DNA of 64,000 nt, taken from NCBI GenBank assembly GCA_900541015.1, contig UQIB01000009.1, positions 1-64,000 on the forward strand, read 5' to 3'. This document shows positions 42,518 to 51,738 of this stretch, piece after piece; position 1 is the first letter of the stretch; each line of letters opens with the position of its first letter. The stretch comes from an uncultured Collinsella sp. (lineage in GTDB: Bacteria; Actinomycetota; Coriobacteriia; Coriobacteriales; Coriobacteriaceae). A model generated the notes under the pieces. The model had not been told where the DNA came from. It ran no database searches and saw only the letters and a list, made by a program, of their open reading frames with translations. Made by a program: the position numbers and the translations under genes.

Positions 42518-42556
42518 GGACACTCCTTGGTCGTAGGTTCTTACAAAACGGACGTG

Positions 42557-43297
42557 CTATTGCGCGGCGGCGATACGACGAACGATGTCAAGCGTGATAC
42601 CGCTCGCGGTGCGAGCGTACTCGTCCAGATCGAACTCGCGCTCGCAAAACGCGTCATATGCCTCGTCGCAATTATCGCTGATAGCGCGCAGCACCAGGCA
42701 ATCGACACCATTCTTGGCCGCGATGTGCGCAATTGCCGCGCCCTCCATCTCGACGCAATCGGCATGCGTGGCCTCAATCGCAGCGTTACGCATGGCGTCA
42801 CCCGTAACAAAGCGGTCACCCGTGGCGATAGTGCCACACAGGAACTGCTTGGGGTCCTTCTCCGCAGAGTTCTCATCCGCCGAGGCATCCACAAATCCAT
42901 GCTCGGCAAGCACGGCGGCGGCAACATCAGCCAACGCCGGCGTCGAGGCAAACTCCTCGAGCCCCGGAGCGGACTCGGCGATGAGAGCCGTATCGGTATC
43001 CAGATAGCGCAGGCACTTGCCTATAATCACGTCGTTAATATGCAGTTTAGGGTTAAGGCCACCCGCAATGCCCGAAAACACAACGGCCTGCGGGGCGTAT
43101 TTGCTGATGAGATGCTGCGTTGCGGCCGCGGCGTTCACGGTCCCCATACCTGCCGTCGTGGCGACTACCGTCAGACCCGAAAGCCCACCGTTCACAACGG
43201 TCAAGCCCGCCTCCTGCGACACATGCGTGCCACTCAGCTCTTCCTTAATCTGCGCAACCTCTTTTTCGAGTGCGCCTATGATCGCGATGGTTGCCAT
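42557..43297 (-). CDS. mtnN: 5'-methylthioadenosine/S-adenosylhomocysteine nucleosidase
   Basis: From ATG 43297 (GGGGGATGG site) the protein has 246 residues and starts MATIAIIGALEKEVAQIKEEL. Family hallmarks are the SGIAGGL motif, the catalytic residues of VEMEGAAIAHIA and the LRAISDNCDE aspartate. A small insertion near residues 135-160 (FVDASADENSAEKDPKQ) lengthens the usual 230-residue form. It recycles methylthioadenosine and S-adenosylhomocysteine, by-products of SAM-dependent reactions including radical SAM activation. pflA lies next upstream. Confidence 0.94.
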   Translation of the reverse strand: MATIAIIGALEKEVAQIKEELSGTHVSQEAGLTVVNGGLSGLTVVATTAGMGTVNAAAATQHLISKYAPQAVVFSGIAGGLNPKLHINDVIIGKCLRYLDTDTALIAESAPGLEEFASTPALADVAAAVLAEHGFVDASADENSAEKDPKQFLCGTIATGDRFVTGDAMRNAAIEATHADCVEMEGAAIAHIAAKNGVDCLVLRAISDNCDEAYDAFCEREFDLDEYARTASGITLDIVRRIAAAQ

Positions 43298-43423
43298 GCC
43301 ATCCCCCAAATCCGTGCAAATTGCTTATCCACGGTATGGTACCAGCATTTTGGCTCAACCGTGTCAGCACCAAGCCGTTAGGCCAGTACAGCTCGGGTAT
43401 CATAAAGGGGCAAAAATGGCTTG

Positions 43424-44242
43424 TTAGCCGATGGCCGACCTGAGCTCCGCACGGCGCTTTTTCATACCGGCCATAACGGCGTTGCGCAGCTCGGGCATGC
43501 GCGCGGTATCCATCTGGGGAACGCCCTCGAGCTTATAGGGAATCCCCAGCTGCTCATACTTGACGACGCCCATCGTGTGATACGGCAGCATCTCCAAACC
43601 CACCACATTATGCCACAGAGCGATGAGGCGGCCGAGCTTCTCGCACTCCTCCACCGTGTCGGTAATGCCCGGCACCACCACGTGGCGGATAACGACCTTA
43701 ATCTTGCGACGCGCGAGCTCATCACCAAACGCCAGAATGCGTGCGGGATCGCAACCGGTCAGCTTTTTATGCTCGACCGGGTCGGCATGCTTAATATCGA
43801 GCAGTACCATGTCGGTCTCGTTGAGAACGGCATCGAACTTCTCCGGATGCTTGGGATCAAACGCATACCCGCAGCTATCTAGGCAGGTATGCACGCGACC
43901 ATCGGGGTTGTTGTGCATGGCACGGAACAGGTCAGCCAAAAACTCAGGCTGTAGGAGCGGCTCGCCACCGGACACCGTAATGCCACCGCTGCGATAGAAC
44001 TCGTGGTTACTCTGGAACTCATCCATCAGGTGTTCGACGGTCACCATGGTGCCGCCGTTGACCGACCAGGTATCGGGATTGTGGCAATACGCGCAGCGCA
44101 TGGGACAGCCCTGAACAAACACCACAAAGCGGATGCCGGGTCCGTCGACAGTACCCATCGTTTCAATCGAATGCACGCGGCCTAGGGCAAATGCGGAATC
44201 CTCAGGACGAGCGTCCACACCCTCAAGCGTCATCTCAGCCAT
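43424..44242 (-). CDS. pflA: Pyruvate formate-lyase activating enzyme
   Basis: A 272-residue radical SAM enzyme. The cluster motif is CPMRCAYC (CxxxCxxC), preceded by MGTVDGPGIRFVVFVQG as in all PFL activases, and followed by the GGEPLLQPEF motif for SAM. It forms the glycyl radical of PFL. The first 25 residues (MAEMTLEGVDARPEDSAFAL) are extra compared with E. coli. Here pflA lies about 7 kb from the PFL genes (51465-53853), with the sucrose operon between them. This is unusual because the activase gene is commonly next to the PFL gene. Confidence 0.93.
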   Translation of the reverse strand: MAEMTLEGVDARPEDSAFALGRVHSIETMGTVDGPGIRFVVFVQGCPMRCAYCHNPDTWSVNGGTMVTVEHLMDEFQSNHEFYRSGGITVSGGEPLLQPEFLADLFRAMHNNPDGRVHTCLDSCGYAFDPKHPEKFDAVLNETDMVLLDIKHADPVEHKKLTGCDPARILAFGDELARRKIKVVIRHVVVPGITDTVEECEKLGRLIALWHNVVGLEMLPYHTMGVVKYEQLGIPYKLEGVPQMDTARMPELRNAVMAGMKKRRAELRSAIG

Positions 44243-44415
44243 TCCCGCTACCTTGCCTCTCCTTGGTTTTAGCTACATAAATGCCAGAGCCATTCTAGCC
44301 CATGCGTTTGCGTTTAAACGTCTCGGGCCAGAATGGCACGTTTTAATCTATCCCCCATCACCATGGCTGGGGTCTACGTCGAGATGTCAGGCTGAAGAAC
44401 GCTCGCCTGAGGCCT

Positions 44416-45270
44416 TTACGCCTTAAGCGTGAGCACCGCACCGAAGGCGGTCGGGCCGCAGTGGCTCGAGATGACGCCACCAACCTGAGTCCAGGAAACG
44501 TCCTTAAAGCCCAGATCGTGCGCATAGACTTCCATGTCGTCGCGCAACTCCTCGGAAAGACCCACCGAATACGCCAGGCCAATATGCGAGTAGTCGATCT
44601 CGCCCTTGGCAACCATGTGGTCAATAAAGGCACGGGCGCACTTGAGCATAGAACCGCGGAACTTCTTGGTCGCCACGAACTTACCGCCCGTCACCTCGAT
44701 GCAGGGCTTAATCTTGAGCAGATGGGCGCCCAGGAACGCGACGTTGGACAAGCGACCGCCCGCCTTAAGGAAGGCAAGGTCCGTAGGAACAAAGCCCAGC
44801 AGCACACGGTCCATGACGGAATTCGTAAAAGCAAAGATCTCGTCGACGGTGGCATCGGGGTGAGCCTCAATGTATTTGGCGGTCTCGACGACAACGAGCG
44901 ACTGGCCCACCGAGACAAAACGCGTGTCCATGGAGTAGACGTAGTCGCGACCCTTGGCGGCGATCTTCGATGATTGATGGGAGCAGGTCGTTGCCTCGGA
45001 ATACGCGAGATGCAGAATAGTCGCGTCGGGCTGCTCGGCATGAATGCGGTCATACACGTGAGCAAAATCCGCAGGCGCGCAGCCACTAGTCTTGGGCATT
45101 ACGCCAAACTCATTGCAGCGTGAATAAATCTCGAGCGGATCGATCGAGCCGTCCTCGACGGTCTCGTCACCAATCGTGACATGCATGGGCACGCGCACGA
45201 TGCCATAGCGTTCGCAGAGCTCGGGCGTCACATCCGACCCAGACTCAACCACGATTACGTACTTGCCCAT
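44416..45270 (-). CDS. DegV-family fatty-acid-binding protein
   Basis: The 284-residue protein begins MGKYVIVVESGSDVTPELCE. The family pattern is clear: VRVPMHVTIGDE, FAHVYDRI, CAPADFAHVY, MLKCARAFIDHM and the closing HCGPTAFGAVLTL, with the conserved DS/TS and HxGPG-like regions binding a fatty acid. In FakA/FakB systems DegV proteins present fatty acids to a kinase; whether this one does so is unknown since no fakA is seen. The start 45270 is preferred over 45291; neither has a strong ribosome site. Confidence 0.88.
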   Translation of the reverse strand: MGKYVIVVESGSDVTPELCERYGIVRVPMHVTIGDETVEDGSIDPLEIYSRCNEFGVMPKTSGCAPADFAHVYDRIHAEQPDATILHLAYSEATTCSHQSSKIAAKGRDYVYSMDTRFVSVGQSLVVVETAKYIEAHPDATVDEIFAFTNSVMDRVLLGFVPTDLAFLKAGGRLSNVAFLGAHLLKIKPCIEVTGGKFVATKKFRGSMLKCARAFIDHMVAKGEIDYSHIGLAYSVGLSEELRDDMEVYAHDLGFKDVSWTQVGGVISSHCGPTAFGAVLTLKA

Positions 45271-45356
45271 TCTTATCACGACCCATCTCAACGTTGGCTT
45301 TTTAATATGTGGCGCACGTCCGCCATCCTACTGTGCAACGGCCCCCAAGCACCAAA

Positions 45357-45395
45357 GAGACGCCGCCCCTTGCACACAACAAAGGACAGCGTCTC
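45357..45395 (-). terminator. Weak terminator-like hairpin after the GH32 operon
   Basis: GAGACGC (45357-45363) pairs with GCGTCTC (45389-45395), with additional GG/CC pairs inside. On the minus strand it lies 150 bases after the GH32 stop codon and is followed by TTTGG. Confidence 0.45.
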
Positions 45396-45547
45396 CCTGG
45401 AAAACTCCGTGCTTATCTAAGATATTACACGGCTTATTAAGGAGTGTTACTTACTCCGCAAACGGTCGCTATACGCGATAAACGGTAGTTCGCTGTGGCA
45501 ACTGCGACACATTCCGTCCAGCAAATCCAATCGTGCTCCACGCACGG

Positions 45548-46990
45548 TTAATGCACGAGGCGGTAGAAATTCATCGATGCCGCACCCTCGGCGTGCAGCT
45601 CCATCGCCGGAACCGCCGGCGAATAGGTACGGCTCGTAAGTGCCGCCTCCCCGCCATTTGCAAAAATCTCGACCATCGTAGTGTCCGAAAGCACGCGCAG
45701 GTCGCGAAGCTCGCTGAGCTCGATCGACCTCTGGTCGCGCCCATAGCCTTCGTCACCCATGTCGAGGGTAAGCATCCCGTCTGCATAGCGCACAAAGACA
45801 CCCTTGCGGATTTCGAGCTCGATCACCTGGGCGCCCTCACAGGAAACCACAAGATCAAACAGGCGGCCCGGCTCCTCAACGGTTTCACCGCCTGTCGCGC
45901 AAACGCAGTCGCCGCGCATCCTCTCAATCTCGTGCACCGGCTGCTGACAGAGCTTACCATCGCGCATGCTCAGTTTTCTCGGCACCGTCAACGCGCACTG
46001 CCACCCGCGTGCCACCGTCGGGCTTTTTGCCGTCGCATCGGGGCAACCCGACCACCCGATCATCAAACGCCGACCCGCAGCATCCTCAAAAGACTGCGGT
46101 GCGTAGAAATCAAAGCCGGCATCGACCATCGGGGGCATGCCCTGCCCGGCGATCTTAAAACTCGGCGCCTCCCAATCGGCCTCGATGGGAAACCACACGC
46201 ACTGGTGCGGATTGCGGTAACGCCATCCATCGGCGGACACACCCTGCGGACAGCAAACGAGAATAAGCTCACCATCGAGCTCAAACAGATCGGGGCACTC
46301 CCACATAAAGCCAAACTTCTCGCCCAACTCAATGCGCGTCGCATAGCTCCAGTCCTCTAGATTGCTCGAGGTATAGACAAGCACGCAGCCGCGGTCGTCT
46401 TTCGTACGAGCGCCCAGAACCATGTAGTAGATACCATCGTGTTCAAGGATTTTGGGATCACGCACGTGCGTACCGATATCGTCGGGGTAATCGACCGGCC
46501 CAACAGCTATGCGCTTCTCGCCCAATTCGTCGGGGTTCTCGGCAACCACATGAATCTGGTTTTGCTCACGGCCCGTCAACACGTAGTCGTAATCATCGCG
46601 GTCAAAATGCTTGACGTTGCCGGTATAGAAGTAGTGAATCTTGCCGTCGTGTACAAAGGCAGAACCAGAATACGCTCCGCTCGAATCCAAATCGGAATCG
46701 GGGAACAGCACAGGGCCGCGATTCTCGTACGTCACAAAATCCTTTGTTGTCAGATGATTCCAAAGCACTGGACCGCCATGCGCAGCATCGAATGGATCGT
46801 ATTGGTGATAGATGTGATACGTATCACCGATCTGCACCAAACCGTTGGGATCGTTGAGCCAGCCAAGCTCAGGCTCAACATGGAACAGGAGCCTATCGGG
46901 GTCGGACGCGATGCGACCCGCCGTCTCATCCTGTCCGGCACGCCACTGCTCATAGTCCGCGCGTGTCACCTTATTTTTTTGATTAAACAT
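45548..46990 (-). CDS. scrB: Sucrose-6-phosphate hydrolase / beta-fructosidase (GH32)
   Basis: A 480-residue GH32 enzyme. The nucleophile motif is GWLNDPNGLVQ, the transition-state motif is HVRDPKIL and the acid/base is MWECPDLF. The C-terminal beta-sandwich module follows. It hydrolyses sucrose-6-phosphate delivered by the PTS gene upstream in the same operon. The order in transcription is GH32-like (49971), PTS IIBC (48543), this gene. A strong hairpin (47013-47054) separates it from the PTS gene. The name scrB is inferred from the PTS neighbour. Confidence 0.9.
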   Translation of the reverse strand: MFNQKNKVTRADYEQWRAGQDETAGRIASDPDRLLFHVEPELGWLNDPNGLVQIGDTYHIYHQYDPFDAAHGGPVLWNHLTTKDFVTYENRGPVLFPDSDLDSSGAYSGSAFVHDGKIHYFYTGNVKHFDRDDYDYVLTGREQNQIHVVAENPDELGEKRIAVGPVDYPDDIGTHVRDPKILEHDGIYYMVLGARTKDDRGCVLVYTSSNLEDWSYATRIELGEKFGFMWECPDLFELDGELILVCCPQGVSADGWRYRNPHQCVWFPIEADWEAPSFKIAGQGMPPMVDAGFDFYAPQSFEDAAGRRLMIGWSGCPDATAKSPTVARGWQCALTVPRKLSMRDGKLCQQPVHEIERMRGDCVCATGGETVEEPGRLFDLVVSCEGAQVIELEIRKGVFVRYADGMLTLDMGDEGYGRDQRSIELSELRDLRVLSDTTMVEIFANGGEAALTSRTYSPAVPAMELHAEGAASMNFYRLVH

Positions 46991-47012
46991 CGCCGTTGAC
47001 TTTCTCGTCTAT

Positions 47013-47054
47013 GGGGAAGGACGCTCGACTCACACGAGTCGAACGCCCTTCCCC
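47013..47054 (-). terminator. Hairpin between the PTS gene and the GH32 gene
   Basis: GGGGAAGG, CG and TCGACTC pair with GAGTCGA, CG and CCTTCCCC (two small mismatches). No T-tract; a partial terminator or mRNA-protecting structure in the operon. Confidence 0.6.
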
Positions 47055-47091
47055 AAATGGACTTATCCTCAGATTACGCTGAACGGCTCAA

Positions 47092-48543
47092 CTAGAAGCT
47101 GACATCGAAGCCAGCACCAGCGCCCTCTTCATCGGTGGTCGGCACGCCCTTTGCCTTGTTGTAGGCAAAGATCAAGACGATCGGCACGATGAAGGCGATG
47201 AGATTGCCAGCCACATACCACACGAGCGTCTCGGGCGTAACGATGAGCAGGCCAAGCACGCCGGTCAGACCCTGACCGATGGCGCGCACCTCAAAGAGCT
47301 TCACGAAGGCACCGCCGCAGCCTGCACCGATGCAAGCGCAGATGAACGGGATGATCGAGTAGCGCATGTTTGCAGCAAAGATTGCGGGCTCGGAGATACC
47401 GACCAGCGTCGGGATAAAGGACGACATGCAGATGTTGCGCTCTTTGGAATGCTTCTTGTGAATGAGGTACATGCCGATGGCGCCGCCGCCCTGGGCGATG
47501 ATGGAAACCGACCAGATTGCCTGGATGTAGTTGAAGCCAGTCGTGGCAACGAGGTTTGCCTCGATACCCTGGATGAACTGATGCGTACCGGTAACGACGA
47601 GCGGCTGCAGGAATGCGGCAAAGACAAAGGCACCGAAGACGCCCATCCTGTTGTACAGGATATCGATTACGCCGGCGAGGACGTCGCCGATCAGGTTGCC
47701 GAGCGGGCCGAACACGGTGAACAGGGCGACGTTAGCAAGAATCAGGGTAACGGTCGGGACAAAGACGAACGAAACGACCTCGGGGATGTACTTCTGGGCA
47801 ATCTTCTCGACCTTGGCCATAAACCAGGCAGTCAGGATTGCAGGGAACACGCCGCCCTGGAAAGCAACCATGGGAATGGAGAGCGGACCGAAGTTCCAGT
47901 ACTCAGCACCCGTCGGGTCCATAACGAACGTGTTACGGTTCATAAGGCTCGGGTGAACCATGACGATACCGACGAGGATGCCCAGGATCGGGTTACCGCC
48001 AAAACGCTTGACCGCGCTGTACATAACCAGGACAGGTAGGTAGTCAAACGTGGTGGCGATAATGGCAAAGAAGCTTGCGAGGTTCTTGAGGAACTCGCTG
48101 TGATCGGCGAGGCTGCCCTCCATGCCAAAGAGGCCGTTGGCAACGATCAGCGACTTAAGGCCGATGATGATAGCAGCGCCGACGAAAGCGGGAATGATGG
48201 GGATAAAGATGTCCGAGAATACCTTGAGGACCGAGAAGAACTTGCCCTTCTTGTCCGCCTCGGCGCCCTTGACCTCGGAAGCGCTGATCTCCTTAACGCC
48301 CGTCAGAGCCATAAACTCATCGTAAACCTTGTTGACGGTACCGGTACCGAAGATGATCATGAGCTGGCCGCTGTTGTACAGCACGCCCTTGACGCCATCG
48401 ATGTTCTCGAGCTCGGCCTTGTTGTACTTGCTCGTATCCTTGAGCACCAGACGCAGACGCGTAACGCAATGCGTGGCGCCCTCGATGTTCTCCAGACCGC
48501 CGACGTTATCGACGACTTGCTGAGACACTACTTTGTAGTCCAT
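47092..48543 (-). CDS. PTS system, sucrose/beta-glucoside family IIBC component
   Basis: From ATG 48543 (GGAGAGGAAC site) the protein has 483 residues. The IIB domain (1-90) carries the phosphorylated Cys in ATHCVTRLRLVLKD. The IIC domain (about 110-470) has about ten helices with the GVSEPAIF-like motif VGISEPAIFAANMRYSI. There is no fused IIA domain; the C terminus ends DEEGAGAGFDVSF. It imports and phosphorylates sucrose or a related beta-fructoside. Both neighbours are GH32 enzymes and a LacI repressor lies upstream. Confidence 0.92.
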   Translation of the reverse strand: MDYKVVSQQVVDNVGGLENIEGATHCVTRLRLVLKDTSKYNKAELENIDGVKGVLYNSGQLMIIFGTGTVNKVYDEFMALTGVKEISASEVKGAEADKKGKFFSVLKVFSDIFIPIIPAFVGAAIIIGLKSLIVANGLFGMEGSLADHSEFLKNLASFFAIIATTFDYLPVLVMYSAVKRFGGNPILGILVGIVMVHPSLMNRNTFVMDPTGAEYWNFGPLSIPMVAFQGGVFPAILTAWFMAKVEKIAQKYIPEVVSFVFVPTVTLILANVALFTVFGPLGNLIGDVLAGVIDILYNRMGVFGAFVFAAFLQPLVVTGTHQFIQGIEANLVATTGFNYIQAIWSVSIIAQGGGAIGMYLIHKKHSKERNICMSSFIPTLVGISEPAIFAANMRYSIIPFICACIGAGCGGAFVKLFEVRAIGQGLTGVLGLLIVTPETLVWYVAGNLIAFIVPIVLIFAYNKAKGVPTTDEEGAGAGFDVSF

Positions 48544-48588
48544 GTTCCTCTCCATTCCTTTACGAAATCATAAGACGTTTTGATGCCA

Positions 48589-49971
48589 TTACAGAGACGC
48601 GATCGTTGCATTTGCGCACTTAAGCGTACCGTCGGTGACCGTCAGCGCCACACCCTGGCCCCGCTTATTGCAGAATCGAGCGTTAAGCGCAACATCATCG
48701 ACAAAGATGGTCGCGATATCGTCGTCAACGACCAGGCGCACATGATGAGTGCCCTCGCCCTTAAAGAACAACGGACGCTCGAGGCCCATGTTGTTGACCT
48801 GGAACCACGGATACTGGGGGGCCGCCGTAAACTCGAGCTTGCCCTCACGCAGGTTGGCGCGGAACTCATAGGCAAGACCGGACTCGGCGTCCTCGGCAAG
48901 CTTCACCGAGAAGCCGGCAGCGTCACCGGCGAGCTCGATGTCGGCATCGAGCATATAGGTGGAACCGGCATCCGCGGCGAGCACCTGCTCGACCTTGCCC
49001 GACTCGCAGGAGAGCTCAAAGGCCTCGACTGCCTTAGCCTCGCCAAAGGCGCCAAGCATGCTGTCAGGAAGCTTGGTGCCGAGCGTTCCGTCGGCACGCT
49101 GAACGATCTCGAGGGGCATAAAGGTGCCACCCCACAGGTAAGAGCTGGGGTCGCCGCCCTCGTCACGCGTAGGAACCCAACCAAAGAGAACGCGGCGCTC
49201 GCCGTCAAATGCGGTACGCGCGGCATAGTACGCGCGGCCATCGAAGGAATCGTCCGCAGGAGTGATCCAAGGACCGTTGATAGAGCGAGACATGCGGTAA
49301 CGGGTCTTGTTGCCATCACTGTACTCGGAGAACACCAGATACCACCAGTCGCCCATCTTAAAGAGATCAGGCATCTCGAACATGGTGTACAGGCCCGGAT
49401 TCCACCAGTCGCCCTGGAACTCCCAGGTATCCAGGTCCTTGGAGGTGAACTTGACCAGACGACCGGTCATCAGACGCTTGTCCTCGCCCACACGCGTGCC
49501 GAGGATGAGCATGTACTCTTCGTTCTCCTCATCCCAAAGCACAAAGGGATCGCGCCAGTTGCGGTCATCGTAACCCTCCTGGGGCGGAAGCAGCGTCTCG
49601 GCGATGTTCTTCTCCCACTTGACGGCGTCGTCACTCGTTGCGTGAAGAAGAACCTGCTTCATCAAGCGTGCCTTGACCTTATCGCGATTGCAACCAGTGT
49701 AGAGCGCATGGTACTTGTCGCCCACCTTAAACACCGTGCCGGCATAAACATACTGGTCGACTTCCTCGTCGCCGCCACGCTCAAGGCTCTCGCCAAAGTC
49801 TTTGTAATTGACGAAGTCCTTGGTTGTCGCGAGTGCCCAGCCAAACGGCTCTCCGAAAGGTCCGGGGTTTCGCGTGTCACGCTGATGATAGAGATAGAAC
49901 GTGCCGTCCTCGCCGTACGGCATGATGTCGCCCACCCAAATTCCCTCAGGCTGGTAATACACCTTGTGCAT
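48589..49971 (-). CDS. GH32-like beta-fructosidase with variant catalytic motif
   Basis: From ATG 49971 (GGGAAGGAAG site) the protein has 460 residues and starts MHKVYYQPEGIWVGDIMPYG. Instead of the standard WMNDPNG it has WVGDIMPY with a likely nucleophile Asp15; RDP is kept in NWRDPFVLWD; the acid/base motif ECPD is EMPD in TMFEMPDLF. A C-terminal sandwich with AAPQYPWFQVNNMGLERPLFF follows. The pattern fits a divergent GH32 (or GH32/GH68 clan J) subgroup. It is the first gene of the sucrose operon, controlled by an adjacent promoter with LacI-type operators. Substrate may be a fructo-oligosaccharide rather than sucrose-6-phosphate. Confidence 0.82.
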   Translation of the reverse strand: MHKVYYQPEGIWVGDIMPYGEDGTFYLYHQRDTRNPGPFGEPFGWALATTKDFVNYKDFGESLERGGDEEVDQYVYAGTVFKVGDKYHALYTGCNRDKVKARLMKQVLLHATSDDAVKWEKNIAETLLPPQEGYDDRNWRDPFVLWDEENEEYMLILGTRVGEDKRLMTGRLVKFTSKDLDTWEFQGDWWNPGLYTMFEMPDLFKMGDWWYLVFSEYSDGNKTRYRMSRSINGPWITPADDSFDGRAYYAARTAFDGERRVLFGWVPTRDEGGDPSSYLWGGTFMPLEIVQRADGTLGTKLPDSMLGAFGEAKAVEAFELSCESGKVEQVLAADAGSTYMLDADIELAGDAAGFSVKLAEDAESGLAYEFRANLREGKLEFTAAPQYPWFQVNNMGLERPLFFKGEGTHHVRLVVDDDIATIFVDDVALNARFCNKRGQGVALTVTDGTLKCANATIASL

Positions 49972-50013
49972 CCGAGACTTCCTTCCCACGTGATACTAAC
50001 TCGGTACAACTGC

Positions 50014-50053
50014 AAGATATGTCAATCGTTTTCATATGTCAAACGTTTTCACA
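50014..50053 (-). promoter_or_regulatory. Promoter and two LacI-type operators of the sucrose operon
   Basis: On the minus strand -35 TTGACA (50042-50037) and -10 TATCTT (50019-50014) have a 17-base spacer. Two direct copies of TGTCAA-CGTTTTCA overlap them, at 50020-50034 and 50037-50051 on the plus strand; the second contains the full palindromic core GAAAACGTTTG. Repressor binding here would block RNA polymerase. Confidence 0.78.
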
Positions 50054-50154
50054 CCAATACGTCTTTTCGCAGTTCCAGTCGTCGGCAAACGGTTGACATA
50101 TGCCGGCGAACGGTCATCAGAGGCGTTTGAGGAATTCTTTTGGCACGGGATGAA

Positions 50155-51165
50155 CTACGCGGTTTTGCCCTCAATGAGTTCAACGGGGAGCTTGGTATTC
50201 GATTCGGGCTTTTCACCGTTAACAAGAGCGATGATGGATTGCGCCGCGAGCTCTCCGATGCGATCGATATCTTGACGAACGGTTGTTAAGTCAGGCATAA
50301 ACGTCATAGTGCGGCGGGCGCCATCCGCGCCCACGACCTTAATATCGTCCGGAGCGCTCAAGCCGCGCCGCTTCATCACGTTGAGGCAGATGGCCGCCAT
50401 CGTGTCGTCTCCCGCAAAGATGCCGTCAATATCGGGGTTCTCATCGAGGATCTTCGCAACGACCGCACTCTTTTCGTCGTCGGACTTAACGAACTCGACC
50501 TCACGAACAAGCGCGGGCAAACCGGCCTGCTCCACAACATCGTGGTAGGCATCGGTACGCTTATTGGCAGGCATACGCATGCGGCTATTGTTGCGCAGGC
50601 ACAAGATGCGCGAACACCCGTCATCGATCAGGCGACGCGTGGCAAGTTCGCCGATGCCATAGCTGTCGCTCGCAATCTGAACAGAGGTCTCGCCAAGGTC
50701 GCAGTCGATACCAACCAGACTCAAGCCCATCTCGGCATACGCCTCGGCACCGATATTAAGCGAGTTGACGATGACGCCATCAACCATATTGCGCCGAAGC
50801 ATATCGATATAAGAACGCTCAAGATCAGGTCGATTGGCGCTATTGCACAGCAACATCTTAAAACCGTTTTCGGCCAGGGTACGCTCAACGGCTTGGACCG
50901 CTTGGGCATGAAACGGGCTGCTGACATAGGGGACGATCATACCTATTAGATTCAGGCGACCGTTGAGCATGGCACGGGCGATATCGTTGGGCGTATAGTT
51001 GATGCGCTTCATCGCGGCATGGACCTTATCGCGGGTCTCTTGGCTAATATAGCCACGATTATTAAGCACACGAGATACCGTAGTAGGCGAAACCCCCGCC
51101 ACCGCCGCAACTTCCTTGATGCCAGGCTTAGCCGTATCCTTAGAACGAGCACTCTCGCGAGCCAT
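50155..51165 (-). CDS. LacI-family transcriptional repressor of the sucrose operon
   Basis: From ATG 51165 (GGGGGAGGG site) the protein has 336 residues. The LacI headpiece is KEVAAVAGVSPTTVSRVLNNRGYISQETRDKV, with the hinge NDIARAMLNGRLNLIG. The periplasmic-binding-like core follows, with the sugar-pocket segments MIVPYVSSPFHAQAV and FAGDDTMAAICLNVM. It probably senses sucrose-6-phosphate, fructose or a related sugar. Operators of the same type lie before the operon (50020-50051) and before its own start (51186-51200), so it controls itself too. Confidence 0.92.
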   Translation of the reverse strand: MARESARSKDTAKPGIKEVAAVAGVSPTTVSRVLNNRGYISQETRDKVHAAMKRINYTPNDIARAMLNGRLNLIGMIVPYVSSPFHAQAVQAVERTLAENGFKMLLCNSANRPDLERSYIDMLRRNMVDGVIVNSLNIGAEAYAEMGLSLVGIDCDLGETSVQIASDSYGIGELATRRLIDDGCSRILCLRNNSRMRMPANKRTDAYHDVVEQAGLPALVREVEFVKSDDEKSAVVAKILDENPDIDGIFAGDDTMAAICLNVMKRRGLSAPDDIKVVGADGARRTMTFMPDLTTVRQDIDRIGELAAQSIIALVNGEKPESNTKLPVELIEGKTA

Positions 51166-51185
51166 AGCACCCTCCCCCATCAACA

Positions 51186-51200
51186 TGTCATACGTTTACA
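51186..51200. promoter_or_regulatory. LacI-type operator before the repressor gene
   Basis: TGTCATACGTTTACA agrees at most positions with the operon operator TGTCAAACGTTTTCA. It lies about 20 bases upstream of the repressor start codon, indicating autoregulation. Confidence 0.62.
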
Positions 51201-51290
51201 TACGAACAAAGCATACCCCAACAAGAGCGGGAAGACGGTAACAGTACAAGTAAGTAAACGACTCATCCAAATAATTAGGAGAGTTCCGCC

Positions 51291-51467
51291 TAAGGGGTGA
51301 CTACACAGGACCCAGCCGGGGCTGTTTGGGCTACCTCCCAAAACATTCCGCAGGACGCAAAGGGCTCCGCCGCGCGAAGCGCGCAGCGGAGCCCTTTGCA
51401 TGTCCGAGGACGTTTTGGGAGGTAGCCCAAACAGCCCCGGCGATCCTGCGGGAGTTAAATCCCTTTA
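51291..51467 (-). ncRNA. Stop-codon-anchored long hairpin, family I, element B (after the PFL glycyl-radical gene)
   Basis: In the minus-strand mRNA the stop codon region TAAAGGG (51467 to 51461) pairs with 51291-51297 (six of seven), CAGGA with TCCTG further in, and the main helix 51315-51343 with 51413-51441 is 29 perfect pairs. Internal loop strands read CGTCCTCGGACATG and CGTCCTGCGGAATG. Inner hairpin: CAAAGGGCTCCGC with GCGGAGCCCTTTG. Confidence 0.75.
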
Positions 51468-51716
51468 GAACTTGTCGTGGAAGGTACGCGCAATGACCTC
51501 GTCCTGCTGCTCCTTGGTGAGCGTGTGGAAGTTCACGGCATAGCCGGAAACGCGGATGGTCAGCTGCGGGTACTTCTCGGGGTGAGCCTGAGCGTCGAGC
51601 AGCGTCTCACGGTTGAAGACGTTGATGTTCAGGTGGTGGCCACCCTTCTCGGCGTAAGCGTCGAGCATGTGGACCAGGTTATCGGCCTGGGTCTCGGAAA
51701 CTTCAGAAACCTTCAT
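51465..51716 (-). CDS. Separate glycyl-radical domain of pyruvate formate-lyase (GrcA-like)
   Basis: From ATG 51716 (CGAAGGAGA site) the protein has 83 residues, starting MKVSEVSETQADNLVHMLDA. It corresponds to the C-terminal piece of PFL: HLNINVFNRETLLDAQAHPE, then the glycyl-radical motif TIRVSGYAVNF with Gly58. It is similar to GrcA/YfiD, the autonomous spare part of E. coli. Here the upstream PFL gene lacks this domain, so the small protein is expected to be an obligatory subunit that is activated by PflA. It follows the body gene after 85 bases that contain two hairpins; its 3' end is family I element B. Confidence 0.9.
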   Translation of the reverse strand: MKVSEVSETQADNLVHMLDAYAEKGGHHLNINVFNRETLLDAQAHPEKYPQLTIRVSGYAVNFHTLTKEQQDEVIARTFHDKF

Positions 51717-51738
51717 AATGTGTCTCCTTCGATTAATA

